Source of the DNA: Lachnospiraceae bacterium
GTDB lineage: Bacteria; Bacillota; Clostridia; Lachnospirales; Lachnospiraceae
Assembly: GCA_910575555.1 (NCBI GenBank)
Contig: CAJTFX010000006.1
Location: 125,509-189,508, forward strand
Direction of reading: 5' to 3'
Length of the DNA: 64,000 nucleotides
The position numbers and the translations under genes were made by a program. The notes under the pieces are model-generated. The model was not told the DNA's origin and did not search any database. It saw only the letters and a list, made by a program, of their open reading frames with translations. Below are positions 43,250 to 52,196 of this stretch, piece by piece. How positions within the stretch are numbered: the first letter of the stretch is position 1; each line of letters opens with the position of its first letter.

Positions 43250-44155
43250 ATGGTACAGGATTTGTTGGGAGCGTTAAGTTCTTTTGCATCAAAATATCTG
43301 TTTTGGGTAGACAGATATAATATTACCAAGACGGATATTGCGGAAATTATCATAATTTCATTCCTGATTTATAGTATTTTGGTGTGGTTTAAGCAGACCA
43401 GAGCATGGAACCTGCTGAAGGGAATTATTGTGGTCCTGGTTTTTGTGCTGATCTGCGCAATTTTCCAGATGAACAATATTTTATGGATTGCAGGAAAAAC
43501 AATCAATGTTATTGCGATTGCAATTATCATTGTGTTTCAGCCGGAGCTGCGCAGAGCTTTAGAGCAGTTGGGACAGAAGAATTTTCTTACCTCGCTGTTT
43601 TCCTTTGATTCCCAGAAGAATCAGGAGCGGTTCAGCGAGCGTGTGACCAATGAGATTGTGAAAGCAACCTACGAGATGGCGAAGGTAAAGACAGGAGCTT
43701 TGATTGTGGTGGAGCAGGATGTGGTTCTGGGGGAATTTGAGAGAACCGGAATTGCCCTGGATTCCCTTGTTTCCAGTCAGCTTCTGATTAATATATTTGA
43801 ACACAATACGCCGCTGCATGACGGAGCTATTATTGTCCGGGGGGACAGGATTGTGTCAGCCACCTGCTATCTGCCCCTTTCTGATAATATGGGGCTGAGC
43901 AAGGAACTGGGAACCAGGCACCGGGCGGCGGTGGGAATCAGTGAAGTTTGCGACGCCTTAACGATTGTAGTGTCGGAGGAAACCGGAAATGTTTCGATTG
44001 CCATCGGCGGAGAATTATACCGGAATGTGGATGCGGAGTATCTGAAAGGAAAATTGAATTTCATCCGAAAAGGCGCAATGGATGTGGCGAGATTCAAACT
44101 GTGGAAAAGGAGGATGAAGAATGTTCAGAAAAATGATAAAACATCTGGTGAATAA
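43250..44155 (+). CDS. cdaA: Diadenylate cyclase CdaA
   Basis: 301 residues; joins two ATP into cyclic di-AMP, which controls potassium and osmolyte transport and wall stability. Three N-terminal membrane segments (about 25-100) anchor the DAC domain, which shows the catalytic LHDGAIIV and the GTRHRAAVG (RHR) motifs. The C-terminal end is basic. The order cdaA-cdaR-glmM is the conserved Firmicutes module, and CdaR and GlmM are known partners that tune cyclase activity. It overlaps cdaR by 35 bases. Confidence 0.97.
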   Translation: MVQDLLGALSSFASKYLFWVDRYNITKTDIAEIIIISFLIYSILVWFKQTRAWNLLKGIIVVLVFVLICAIFQMNNILWIAGKTINVIAIAIIIVFQPELRRALEQLGQKNFLTSLFSFDSQKNQERFSERVTNEIVKATYEMAKVKTGALIVVEQDVVLGEFERTGIALDSLVSSQLLINIFEHNTPLHDGAIIVRGDRIVSATCYLPLSDNMGLSKELGTRHRAAVGISEVCDALTIVVSEETGNVSIAIGGELYRNVDAEYLKGKLNFIRKGAMDVARFKLWKRRMKNVQKNDKTSGE

Positions 44156-45518
44156 TGCCGGACTGAAGGTTCTGTCCATTCTGTTGTCCGTTGTTCTGTG
44201 GATGGTTGTGGTGAAGCTGGCTGATCCGGATATGACAAAGACTTTTTCCGTATCTGTGGAGATTCTCAACAAAGACGTGGTGGCCGAGATGGGAAAGGTA
44301 CCGGACGTGGTGGGAGAGACAGACATTGCAGTGTTTTATATTACCGGCCCCAGAAGCTATGTGGAGAAAATGGGCGGGGATGATTTTATAGTAACTGCAG
44401 ATTTAAGCCAGCTGGATTTAAGGCAGGACGGGGATAGCAAACTGGTTCCCATAGAAATCAGCGCACGGAAATATGACAGATATATCACCATCAATCAGAG
44501 AACGGTGAATCTGCAGATAACTCTGGAAGATTTGTCAGAGCAGAAGTTTGTAATTACTCCGGAAACATCGGGAACGCCGGCAGAAGGCTGCGCCATCGGG
44601 GAAGTGGAGGTGACGCCCAATCTGCTGAATATTTCGGGGCCTGAGTCTATTGTGTCCAGAATCAGCCGGGTATCTGCCGCCATTAATGTGGACGGTGTAT
44701 CCAACGACGTATCAGATAATGTGATTCCGGTGCTGTATGATGAAGACAATCAGCCCATAACGTCAGACCTTCTGGAGATGAACCAGAGTGCAGTGACAAT
44801 CCGGGCCAAAATACTTGGCACGAAGAGCGTGCCTGTCCGGTGCCAGGTCAGCGGAACGCCGGCAGAAGGTTTCGAATACCGTGGACTGGAGTATGTGCCG
44901 GACTCCGTGCTGATTAAGGGAGAAGCGGAGATTTTGAACCATATCACCGCCATCAATATACCGGGAGATGTGATTAATATAGACGGAGCCAAGGAAGAGA
45001 GCGAGGTTTCCATTGATCTGATGCCTTATCTGACAGAGGCAGGCGTATCTCTGGTGGACGATACGGCCAATCAGATTGTAGTACGGATTTTGATTGAACA
45101 GAAAGAAAGCAAGGTTTTCAATATTCCGGTGGAACGGATTCAGATTACCGGCCTGAAGCAGGATTATGAACTGACCTTCAGCGGCAATTCCTTACCGGTT
45201 TCCGTCAGGGCATTGAAGGAACATATGGATACACTGGAAGCCGGAAATATCAATGCTTCCATTGATGTTACAGATTTGGAGCCGGGCAGCCACACGGTAG
45301 AGGCGACGATTACGCTGCCGGGCGAGCAGTTTGAAGCCCAGGAGACGGTGAGAGTTCAGATTACCATTGAAGACAAGAACGCAGAACCGGAACCGGAGCA
45401 GGATGAAACCCAGGAGAGCGCCGGAGATTCTGAAGATGAGGAAGATAATGGTAATGGAAATGCCGGAAATGGGAATAATAGAGACAGTGCAGACAGAAGC
45501 GTCAGAGACAGCGATTAG
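44121..45518 (+). CDS. cdaR: CdaA regulatory protein CdaR (YbbR repeats)
   Basis: 465 residues. One N-terminal membrane segment (about 12-30, VLSILLSVVLWMVVVKLAD) and four extracytoplasmic YbbR repeats follow (for example the paired VPVRCQVSGTPAEGFEYRG and FVITPETSGTPAEGCAIGE). The last 50 residues are acidic then Asn/Gly-rich low complexity (EPEPEQDETQES..., GNGNAGNGNN), which is likely a flexible tail outside the cell. It modulates CdaA. GGAGG lies seven bases before ATG, inside the 3' end of cdaA. Confidence 0.94.
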   Translation: MFRKMIKHLVNNAGLKVLSILLSVVLWMVVVKLADPDMTKTFSVSVEILNKDVVAEMGKVPDVVGETDIAVFYITGPRSYVEKMGGDDFIVTADLSQLDLRQDGDSKLVPIEISARKYDRYITINQRTVNLQITLEDLSEQKFVITPETSGTPAEGCAIGEVEVTPNLLNISGPESIVSRISRVSAAINVDGVSNDVSDNVIPVLYDEDNQPITSDLLEMNQSAVTIRAKILGTKSVPVRCQVSGTPAEGFEYRGLEYVPDSVLIKGEAEILNHITAINIPGDVINIDGAKEESEVSIDLMPYLTEAGVSLVDDTANQIVVRILIEQKESKVFNIPVERIQITGLKQDYELTFSGNSLPVSVRALKEHMDTLEAGNINASIDVTDLEPGSHTVEATITLPGEQFEAQETVRVQITIEDKNAEPEPEQDETQESAGDSEDEEDNGNGNAGNGNNRDSADRSVRDSD

Positions 45519-45613
45519 AAAGTATGCGCCGAAACAGGCATAAAGCGCCGGGGACGGTGATAAAGGATGTGTGTCTGCAGAAGAATGGAAGCAGACGCAG
45601 AATGGAGGAAATT

Positions 45614-46963
45614 ATGGCAAGAATGTTTGGAACAGACGGAGTGAGAGGAGTGGCAGGCACAGAGCTTACCATCGAACTGGCTATGAAGCTGGGGCAGGCA
45701 GGAGCCTATGTGCTGACGAAAGAGAGATCTTATCAGCCTACGATAATCGTAGGATGTGATACGCGTATTTCCGGCGGAATGCTGGCAAATGCGCTGATGG
45801 CAGGAATCTGTTCCGTAGGAGCAAATGCGGTGTACATGGGAGTAATGCCCACGCCGGCCATTGCATATCTGGTTCGAAAGCATAAAGTAGAAGCGGGAGT
45901 TGTAATTTCTGCCTCCCATAATCCGATGGAATTTAACGGAATCAAGTTTTTTAACGGAGACGGGTATAAATTATCCGATGAACTGGAAGACGAAATTGAA
46001 GCCCTGATTAAAAACGGTATGCGGGATGTGGCTATGCCTCTTGGATCAGGAATTGGAAATATCAGTTACCGCTTTGACGCCAGGGAAGAATATGTATTTT
46101 TCATGAAGAAAACCATGCCTCTGGATTTAAGCGGCCTGAAGATTGTAGTGGACTGTGCGGAAGGTGCTTCCCATTATACTGCAGTGGAGACTCTGAAAGG
46201 GCTTGGCGCCAATCTGGTAGCAATTCATACCAATCCTGACGGCACCAATATCAACGCCAACTGCGGCTCCACCCATATGGATGAGCTGCGGGCAAGGGTG
46301 GTTTATGAGAAAGCCCATGTGGGCCTTGCCTTTGACGGAGATGCAGACCGTATGCTTGCTGTGGATGAAAACGGCGATGTGGTAGACGGCGATCAGATTA
46401 TGGCGATAATCGGAAACTACATGAAAGATCACGGCAAACTGAAAAAGGACACCATCGTAGGGACAGTAATGAGCAATCTGGGCTTTACCCTGATGGGCAA
46501 AGAGCGTGGCATCCATATTGAACAGACCAAGGTAGGAGACCGCTATGTATTGGAAAATATGAGAGAAAATGGATATAATATCGGAGGAGAGCAGTCAGGC
46601 CATATTATATTTCTGGATGAAAATACTACAGGAGACGGTCTGCTCAGCGCGCTGCATTTGCTGGAAGTCATGGTGGAGACGAAAGAGCCCCTGTCACAGC
46701 TTTCCCAGATTATGGAAGTACTGCCCCAGGCGCTGGTGAATGCCAAAGTGCCAAACCACAAGAAAGAGCACTTTATGGATTATCCGGAAATCGCCCAGGC
46801 AGTTCAGAAGCTGGAACAGAAATTTGCAGGAGAAGGCAGAGTGCTGATCCGGCCTTCCGGAACCGAGCCTTTGGTCCGCGTAATGATTGAAGGAAAGAAC
46901 CAGAATGAGATCAACCAGGACGCAAAAGAACTTGCAAACCTGATTATGAGGAATATGCTTTAA
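45614..46963 (+). CDS. glmM: Phosphoglucosamine mutase
   Basis: 449 residues; converts glucosamine-6-P to glucosamine-1-P for UDP-GlcNAc. The N-terminal FGTDGVRG (residues 5-12), the active serine in ISASHNPMEFNG, the metal loop DGDADR and the phosphate-binding RPSGTEPLVRVM are all present. The start at 45614 has GGAGG five bases upstream; an in-frame stretch before it is not needed. It is last gene of the cdaA-cdaR-glmM module; GlmM is known to bind and inhibit CdaA in other Firmicutes, linking wall precursor supply to c-di-AMP. Confidence 0.97.
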   Translation: MARMFGTDGVRGVAGTELTIELAMKLGQAGAYVLTKERSYQPTIIVGCDTRISGGMLANALMAGICSVGANAVYMGVMPTPAIAYLVRKHKVEAGVVISASHNPMEFNGIKFFNGDGYKLSDELEDEIEALIKNGMRDVAMPLGSGIGNISYRFDAREEYVFFMKKTMPLDLSGLKIVVDCAEGASHYTAVETLKGLGANLVAIHTNPDGTNINANCGSTHMDELRARVVYEKAHVGLAFDGDADRMLAVDENGDVVDGDQIMAIIGNYMKDHGKLKKDTIVGTVMSNLGFTLMGKERGIHIEQTKVGDRYVLENMRENGYNIGGEQSGHIIFLDENTTGDGLLSALHLLEVMVETKEPLSQLSQIMEVLPQALVNAKVPNHKKEHFMDYPEIAQAVQKLEQKFAGEGRVLIRPSGTEPLVRVMIEGKNQNEINQDAKELANLIMRNML

Positions 46964-47006
46964 TTTACCATGAGGTTAATGGAGAAATGTAATTGGAGGA
47001 ACGAGG

Positions 47007-47270
47007 ATGGTTAGTCAGAAAGTAACAATAAAAAACCCTACGGGCCTGCACCTGCGGCCTGCAGGAATTTTATGTAAAGAAGCGGTAAAATTCAAATCAT
47101 TAATTACGTTTAATTTTAAAGGCGGAACCGCCAATGCCAAAAGCGTGTTAAGCGTACTTGGCGCATGTATCAAATCCGGAGATTCCATTGAGTTTGTCTG
47201 TGAAGGCGAAGATGAAGAAGAAGCGCTCCATGCGGTTGTAACAGCAGTGGAAAGCGGTTTGGGAGAATAA
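47007..47270 (+). CDS. HPr-family phosphocarrier protein
   Basis: 87 residues. His15 in TGLHLRPAG is the site phosphorylated by enzyme I, and Ser46 in NAKSVLSVL is that of HPr kinase. Leu replaces the usual Ala in the LHARPA motif. The protein may be the general PTS HPr or a second regulatory copy, since no ptsI or other PTS gene is adjacent. GGAGGAACGAGG lies before ATG. It sits 43 bp after glmM and 7 bp before a glycosyltransferase gene. Confidence 0.88.
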   Translation: MVSQKVTIKNPTGLHLRPAGILCKEAVKFKSLITFNFKGGTANAKSVLSVLGACIKSGDSIEFVCEGEDEEEALHAVVTAVESGLGE

Positions 47271-47277
47271 CAGGAAT

Positions 47278-48174
47278 ATGACGGGGAAGGAAAAAGTACA
47301 GATTTTACTGTCCGCGTACCAGGGAGAAGCGTTTTTGGAAGAGCAGCTGGACAGTCTGTTAAAGCAGAGCTGGAAGAATCTGGAAATTCTGATCCGCGAC
47401 GACGGATCACAGGACGGCACCAGGAAAATATTGGAAGATTACAGTGGCAGATATGAACATATAAAATATTTTCCAGGGGAAAATATAGGTGTAACCCAAA
47501 GTTTTTTTGAACTTTTAAGGCAATCGGATGCAGAATATGTGGCATTTTGTGATCAGGATGACGTATGGCTGGAGCATAAAGTAGAAGCAGCGGTTCGTAA
47601 ACTTGCAAAAGAGACGGGCCCTGCCCTTTACTGCGGCAATAAGATTCTGGTGGACCGAAGCCTTACTCCTATGAAAAAGCAGAGCAGACGCAGGCTGAAG
47701 CCGGGATTCGGGAATGCAGCGGTGGAATGCATCTGTACCGGGTGCACCGCGGTGATGAACCGGGAACTGGCGGATATTCTGACAGCCAGGCTGCCGGAAT
47801 ACGCTATTCTCCACGACTGGTGGACGTATTTAGCGGCGTCCTATACCGGAACGGTGATTTTTGACCCCCATCCCTATATTCTTTACCGGCAGCATGAGGG
47901 CAATGTGGTGGGCGCCAAAGGCGGATTCTGGGGTGAATTGCAGTCCAAAGCGGCTTATCTGAAGAAAAGCCGGGGCAAATTAAAGAGACAGCTGGGTGAG
48001 TTTGCCAGGCGGTATCAGGGAGACGGCGAAAAAGACCGGCTGGTGCGGCAGATTCTGGCGGCGGAGAAATTTCCCGGCAGGCTGCAGATTCTCTGGAACC
48101 GCGGCATATACCGGCAGAGCGCACTGGATGAAGTTATAATGAGAATCTTATTTCTGATTGACAGAATGTTATAA
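47278..48174 (+). CDS. GT2 glycosyltransferase (rhamnosyltransferase-like)
   Basis: 298 residues. ILLSAYQGEAFLEEQLDSLL near the N-terminus, RDDGSQDGT for the nucleotide, and FCDQDDVW at about 91-98 for the metal are the hallmarks of the RfbF/WbbL-like GT2 group, many of which move rhamnose from dTDP-rhamnose. HDWW near residue 180 is also usual for the group. rmlD starts 14 bp downstream, in line with this donor. It is probably cytoplasmic, loosely bound to the membrane. Confidence 0.9.
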   Translation: MTGKEKVQILLSAYQGEAFLEEQLDSLLKQSWKNLEILIRDDGSQDGTRKILEDYSGRYEHIKYFPGENIGVTQSFFELLRQSDAEYVAFCDQDDVWLEHKVEAAVRKLAKETGPALYCGNKILVDRSLTPMKKQSRRRLKPGFGNAAVECICTGCTAVMNRELADILTARLPEYAILHDWWTYLAASYTGTVIFDPHPYILYRQHEGNVVGAKGGFWGELQSKAAYLKKSRGKLKRQLGEFARRYQGDGEKDRLVRQILAAEKFPGRLQILWNRGIYRQSALDEVIMRILFLIDRML

Positions 48175-48188
48175 AAATGGAGGAAAGC

Positions 48189-49061
48189 ATGAAGAAAATA
48201 CTGGTGACAGGCTGTAACGGGCAGCTTGGAAGAGCAATCAATCAAGAGTACCAAGCAGACAATGTGGAATTTATCAATACGGATGTGCAGGCGGGAGAGG
48301 GAATCACAGCCCTGGATATTACAAATATTTCCCAGGTGATGGAACTGGTTCGGGAAACCAGGCCGGATGTGATTATCAACTGCGCCGCCCATACGGCGGT
48401 GGATTTGTGCGAACAGCAGTGGGACAGCGCATACAGGATCAACGCCATCGGCCCAAGGAATTTAAGTATCGCTGCTTCTGAGGTGAAGGCGAAACTGGTT
48501 CATGTGTCTACCGACTATGTATTTGACGGAAACGGAACCAGACCTTACACAGAGTTTGATCTGGTGGGGCCTGTCAGTGCTTATGGGAAAACCAAACTGG
48601 AAGGCGAGAACTTTGTTCGGGAATTTGCAGGGCATTATTTTATCTTAAGGTCAGCTTGGCTTTTTGGGGACGGCAAAAATTTTATCAAAACTATGCTGCG
48701 ACTGTCTGAAACTCATGATCAGGTCAGTGTGGTAATGGATCAGCTGGGCAGTCCTACCAGTGCGGTGGAACTGGCCAAAATGATTCATTTCCTGGAGCCT
48801 ACGGAGAATTACGGGCTGTTTCACGCTACCTGCGAGGGAAGCTGCAGTTGGGCGGATCTGGCGGAGGAGACTTTCCGTCTGGCAGGAAAATCCACACAGG
48901 TGGAGCGGGTGACAACAGAAGAATACTGCCGGCGCAATCCCAATCAGGCGCCTCGTCCTGCCTATTCCATTTTAGAAAATTATATGATAAAATTAACCAG
49001 TGACTACCAGATGGCAGACTGGAAAGATGCGTTAAAGACTTATATGGATTCTTTAAGATAA
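48189..49061 (+). CDS. rmlD: dTDP-4-dehydrorhamnose reductase
   Basis: 290 residues; last step of dTDP-L-rhamnose synthesis. The NAD(P) motif is ILVTGCNGQLG (residues 4-14); NCAAHTAVD, VSTDYVFDG and the catalytic YGKTKLEGE are intact. The ATG at 48189 is used, with GGAGG five bases upstream, rather than the ATG at 48177 that contains the site. It forms an operon with rmlB. Confidence 0.96.
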   Translation: MKKILVTGCNGQLGRAINQEYQADNVEFINTDVQAGEGITALDITNISQVMELVRETRPDVIINCAAHTAVDLCEQQWDSAYRINAIGPRNLSIAASEVKAKLVHVSTDYVFDGNGTRPYTEFDLVGPVSAYGKTKLEGENFVREFAGHYFILRSAWLFGDGKNFIKTMLRLSETHDQVSVVMDQLGSPTSAVELAKMIHFLEPTENYGLFHATCEGSCSWADLAEETFRLAGKSTQVERVTTEEYCRRNPNQAPRPAYSILENYMIKLTSDYQMADWKDALKTYMDSLR

Positions 49062-49115
49062 CAATATTATAAAAAGCAAATGTGATGCAAATATGATGGA
49101 AGAGGAGAAATCATT

Positions 49116-50198
49116 ATGAGAACTTATCTGGTAACAGGCGGGGCGGGCTTTATCGGCTCAAATTATATTCAGTACATGTTCCGCAAATATGACAATGAAA
49201 TCAGAATTATCAATGTGGACAAGCTCACCTATGCCGGCAACCTGGAGAATCTGAAGGATGTGGAATCCAGAGAGAACTATACGTTTGTGAAAGCGGATAT
49301 CTGTGACAAAGAGGCAATCCGTAAAATTTTTAAGGAAAATGACATTGACCGGGTGGTGCATTTTGCAGCGGAGAGCCATGTGGACCGAAGCATCCGCAAT
49401 CCGGAGGTCTTTATCCAGACCAATGTGCTGGGAACGGCAGTGATGCTGAACTGTGCCAAAGAAGCCTGGGAGAAAGAGGACGGAACATTTTTGGAGGGGA
49501 AGAAATTCCTCCATGTTTCCACCGATGAAGTATACGGCTCTCTGGAAGAAGAAGGCGGTTATTTCTATGAGACTACCCCTTACGATCCCCACAGCCCGTA
49601 TTCCGCAAGCAAAGCAAGTTCAGACTTTTTGGTAAAATCCTATATTGACACCTATCATTTTCCGGCCAATATTACCAACTGCTCCAACAATTACGGCCCC
49701 TATCAGTTCCCGGAGAAGCTGATTCCGCTGATTATCAACAATGCGCTGCAGGGAAAGAAGCTGCCGGTATACGGCGACGGGAAAAATGTCCGGGACTGGC
49801 TGTATGTGGATGACCATGCCAAGGGAATTGACATGGTGCAGGAGCAGGGAAAACTGGGAGAAACTTACAATATCGGCGGCCATAATGAGAAACAGAATAT
49901 AGAGATTATTCATATTATTCTGGAAACCTTGCAGGAAATGCTGCCGGAAGGCGACCCCAGAAGAGAACTGGTGACCAAAGATTTGATTACCTATGTGGAG
50001 GACCGGAAGGGCCATGACAGAAGATACGCCATTGCCCCGGATAAGATTAAGGCGGAAATCGGCTGGGAGCCGGAGACCATGTTCAAAGAGGGAATCCGCA
50101 AGACAATCGCCTGGTTTTTTGAACATGAGGAATGGATGAAGAACGTAACCAGCGGCGATTATCAGAAATATTACGAAGAAATGTATCAGAACCGATAG
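49116..50198 (+). CDS. rmlB: dTDP-glucose 4,6-dehydratase
   Basis: 360 residues; second step of dTDP-rhamnose synthesis. VTGGAGFIGSNYIQ (residues 5-18) is the NAD motif, followed by AAESHVDRS, STDEVYGSL with the active Asp-Glu pair, and YSASKASSD with Tyr-x3-Lys. The length is slightly above the usual 340-350. AGAGGAG precedes ATG. It lies between rmlD and a glycosyltransferase gene. Confidence 0.97.
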   Translation: MRTYLVTGGAGFIGSNYIQYMFRKYDNEIRIINVDKLTYAGNLENLKDVESRENYTFVKADICDKEAIRKIFKENDIDRVVHFAAESHVDRSIRNPEVFIQTNVLGTAVMLNCAKEAWEKEDGTFLEGKKFLHVSTDEVYGSLEEEGGYFYETTPYDPHSPYSASKASSDFLVKSYIDTYHFPANITNCSNNYGPYQFPEKLIPLIINNALQGKKLPVYGDGKNVRDWLYVDDHAKGIDMVQEQGKLGETYNIGGHNEKQNIEIIHIILETLQEMLPEGDPRRELVTKDLITYVEDRKGHDRRYAIAPDKIKAEIGWEPETMFKEGIRKTIAWFFEHEEWMKNVTSGDYQKYYEEMYQNR

Positions 50199-50209
50199 GA
50201 AAACAGACG

Positions 50210-51025
50210 ATGAAATATGAACCAAAGGATCATACCTTTGCAATCTGCGCTTATAAAGAAAGCCCATTTTTGCGGGAATGCATCGAATCGTTAAAGAAGC
50301 AGACAGTGCCAGTCAGGATGATTATGACAACCTCTACGGAGAATGCTTATATCCGCAGCCTGGCAGAAGAATACGGCATACCGCTGTTTGTCAATCACGG
50401 AGCAGCGGGAATTGCCAATGACTGGAATTTTGCATATCATCACTGCAGGACCAGGCTGATCACCCTGGCCCATCAGGATGATATGTATCATCCCGATTAC
50501 GTAAAGCATATGTTAAACGGCGTAAACCGCGCAAAACATCCGCTGATTTATTTTACGGATTACAATGAGCTGCGGGACGGACAGGAGGTTTCCGGAAATA
50601 AATTATTGAAAATTAAACGTCTCATGCTGCTGCCTTTGAGAATCCGGGCGTTTCATGGGAATATTTTTGTGCGCAGGAGAATTTTGTCCATGGGAAATCC
50701 CATTTCCTGCCCTTCTGTGACTTACATAAGAGAACATCTGCCGGCTACGGTGTTTATTCCCGGATTTAAAAGCAACATCGACTGGCAGGCATGGGAACTG
50801 CTGTCTAAGCAAAAGGGAGAGTTTGTCTATGACAGGCGGCCTTTGACCTGGCACAGAATTCACCTGGAATCGGAGACTTCTGTTACCATTAACAATGGAA
50901 ATATCCGGGCCCAGGAAGACTATGCCATGTTTTTGAAATTCTGGCCCGGATGGATGGCAAAATTTATTATGCGTTTCTATATCAAAGGGGAAGAATCCAA
51001 TTCCATGGAACATAAGGAGAAATAA
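50210..51025 (+). CDS. GT2 glycosyltransferase
   Basis: 271 residues. The N-terminus FAICAYKESPFLRECIESL, the loop TTSTENAYIRSLAEEYG and the metal motif LAHQDDMYHPDYV mark a divergent GT2 enzyme. The usual DDGS nucleotide motif is replaced by TSTEN, a subgroup feature or a loss; activity is still likely since the DD pair is kept. The start at 50210 is favoured (AGGA upstream, just after the rmlB stop); a longer frame would overlap rmlB. Its donor and acceptor are unknown. Confidence 0.85.
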   Translation: MKYEPKDHTFAICAYKESPFLRECIESLKKQTVPVRMIMTTSTENAYIRSLAEEYGIPLFVNHGAAGIANDWNFAYHHCRTRLITLAHQDDMYHPDYVKHMLNGVNRAKHPLIYFTDYNELRDGQEVSGNKLLKIKRLMLLPLRIRAFHGNIFVRRRILSMGNPISCPSVTYIREHLPATVFIPGFKSNIDWQAWELLSKQKGEFVYDRRPLTWHRIHLESETSVTINNGNIRAQEDYAMFLKFWPGWMAKFIMRFYIKGEESNSMEHKEK

Positions 51026-51026
51026 A

Positions 51027-52181
51027 ATGAGTGAACAGTACGAACTTACCATACTGATGCCCTGTCTCAATGAGGCGGAAACGCTGGCTGTCTGTATTGG
51101 AAAAGCAAAGAAATATCTGGAGGAAAGCGGCGTCAACGGAGAGATTCTGATTGCGGACAACGGAAGCACCGACGGTTCTCAGCAGATTGCCAGAGACAAC
51201 GGCGCGAGAGTTGTAAACGTACCGGAAAAAGGATACGGCGCGGCTTTGATCGGCGGATGCAACGGAGCTCTCGGAAAATATGTGATTATGGGCGATGCAG
51301 ACGACAGTTATGATTTCCTTCATCTGGGGCCTTTTGTGGAAAAACTGCGGGAGGGATATGATCTGGTGATGGGGAACCGCTTTAAGGGAGGCATTGAGCC
51401 GGGGGCCATGCCGCCGCTTCACCGATATCTGGGCAATCCGGTGCTTTCATTTATTGCAAGGCTGTTTTTTCCCTGCAAAATCGGAGATTATCACTGCGGG
51501 CTCAGGGGATATAACCGGGAATCTATTCTGAAGCTTGGTCTGGTGACAACCGGAATGGAATACGCCAGTGAGATGGTGGTAAAATCCACGCTGAATCATC
51601 TGAAAATCGCGGAGGTGCCCACCACCTTGAAAAAAGACGGCCGTTCCCATGCGCCCCATCTGCGAAGCTGGTCTGACGGATGGCGGCATCTGAAATTCCT
51701 TCTGATGCACAGCCCCAACTGGCTGTTTATGTATCCGGGATTGATTCTGTTTCTTCTGGGACTGGTTCTGACTGTGATTTTAAGTCTTGGAAACATCCGG
51801 ATTGGATCTGTGGGACTGGGGGTTCATACCCTGATGTATTCTGCCGCCGCTATGATGGTGGGCTTTAATCTGGTAATGTTTTCTTTGTTTGTCCGTTCTT
51901 ATGCAAGCGTGACCGGATTTATTCCCACAGAAAGCAAGCTGGATCGGTGGCTGGAGGATATTTCCACGGAAAGAGGCGTGGTTATTGGCCTGCTGCTGTT
52001 TTTTGCAGGAATTATTATTACAATTATTGCTTTTTGCATTTGGGGAAATACAGGATTCGGGGGACTGTCACCAGAGAATATGATGCGGATTACCATTCCT
52101 GCCATGCTGCTGATTGTGGTGGGAATCGAAGTTATTTTCGGAAGTTTTTTCATTGGCATTCTGCATATCAGGCACAAATAG
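51027..52181 (+). CDS. GT2 glycosyltransferase with C-terminal membrane segments (polyprenyl-phosphate type)
   Basis: 384 residues. The GT2 domain covers about 1-230: LTILMPCLNEAETL, IADNGSTDGS, and MGDADDSYDF for the metal site, resembling dolichol/undecaprenyl-phosphate glucosyltransferases. Three to four membrane segments fill 230-384. It probably loads a sugar on undecaprenyl phosphate for transfer outside the cell, perhaps by the large membrane protein encoded next. AGGAGAAATAAA before ATG; one base after the previous stop. Confidence 0.88.
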   Translation: MSEQYELTILMPCLNEAETLAVCIGKAKKYLEESGVNGEILIADNGSTDGSQQIARDNGARVVNVPEKGYGAALIGGCNGALGKYVIMGDADDSYDFLHLGPFVEKLREGYDLVMGNRFKGGIEPGAMPPLHRYLGNPVLSFIARLFFPCKIGDYHCGLRGYNRESILKLGLVTTGMEYASEMVVKSTLNHLKIAEVPTTLKKDGRSHAPHLRSWSDGWRHLKFLLMHSPNWLFMYPGLILFLLGLVLTVILSLGNIRIGSVGLGVHTLMYSAAAMMVGFNLVMFSLFVRSYASVTGFIPTESKLDRWLEDISTERGVVIGLLLFFAGIIITIIAFCIWGNTGFGGLSPENMMRITIPAMLLIVVGIEVIFGSFFIGILHIRHK

Positions 52182-52196
52182 AGAGGAATTTGACAG

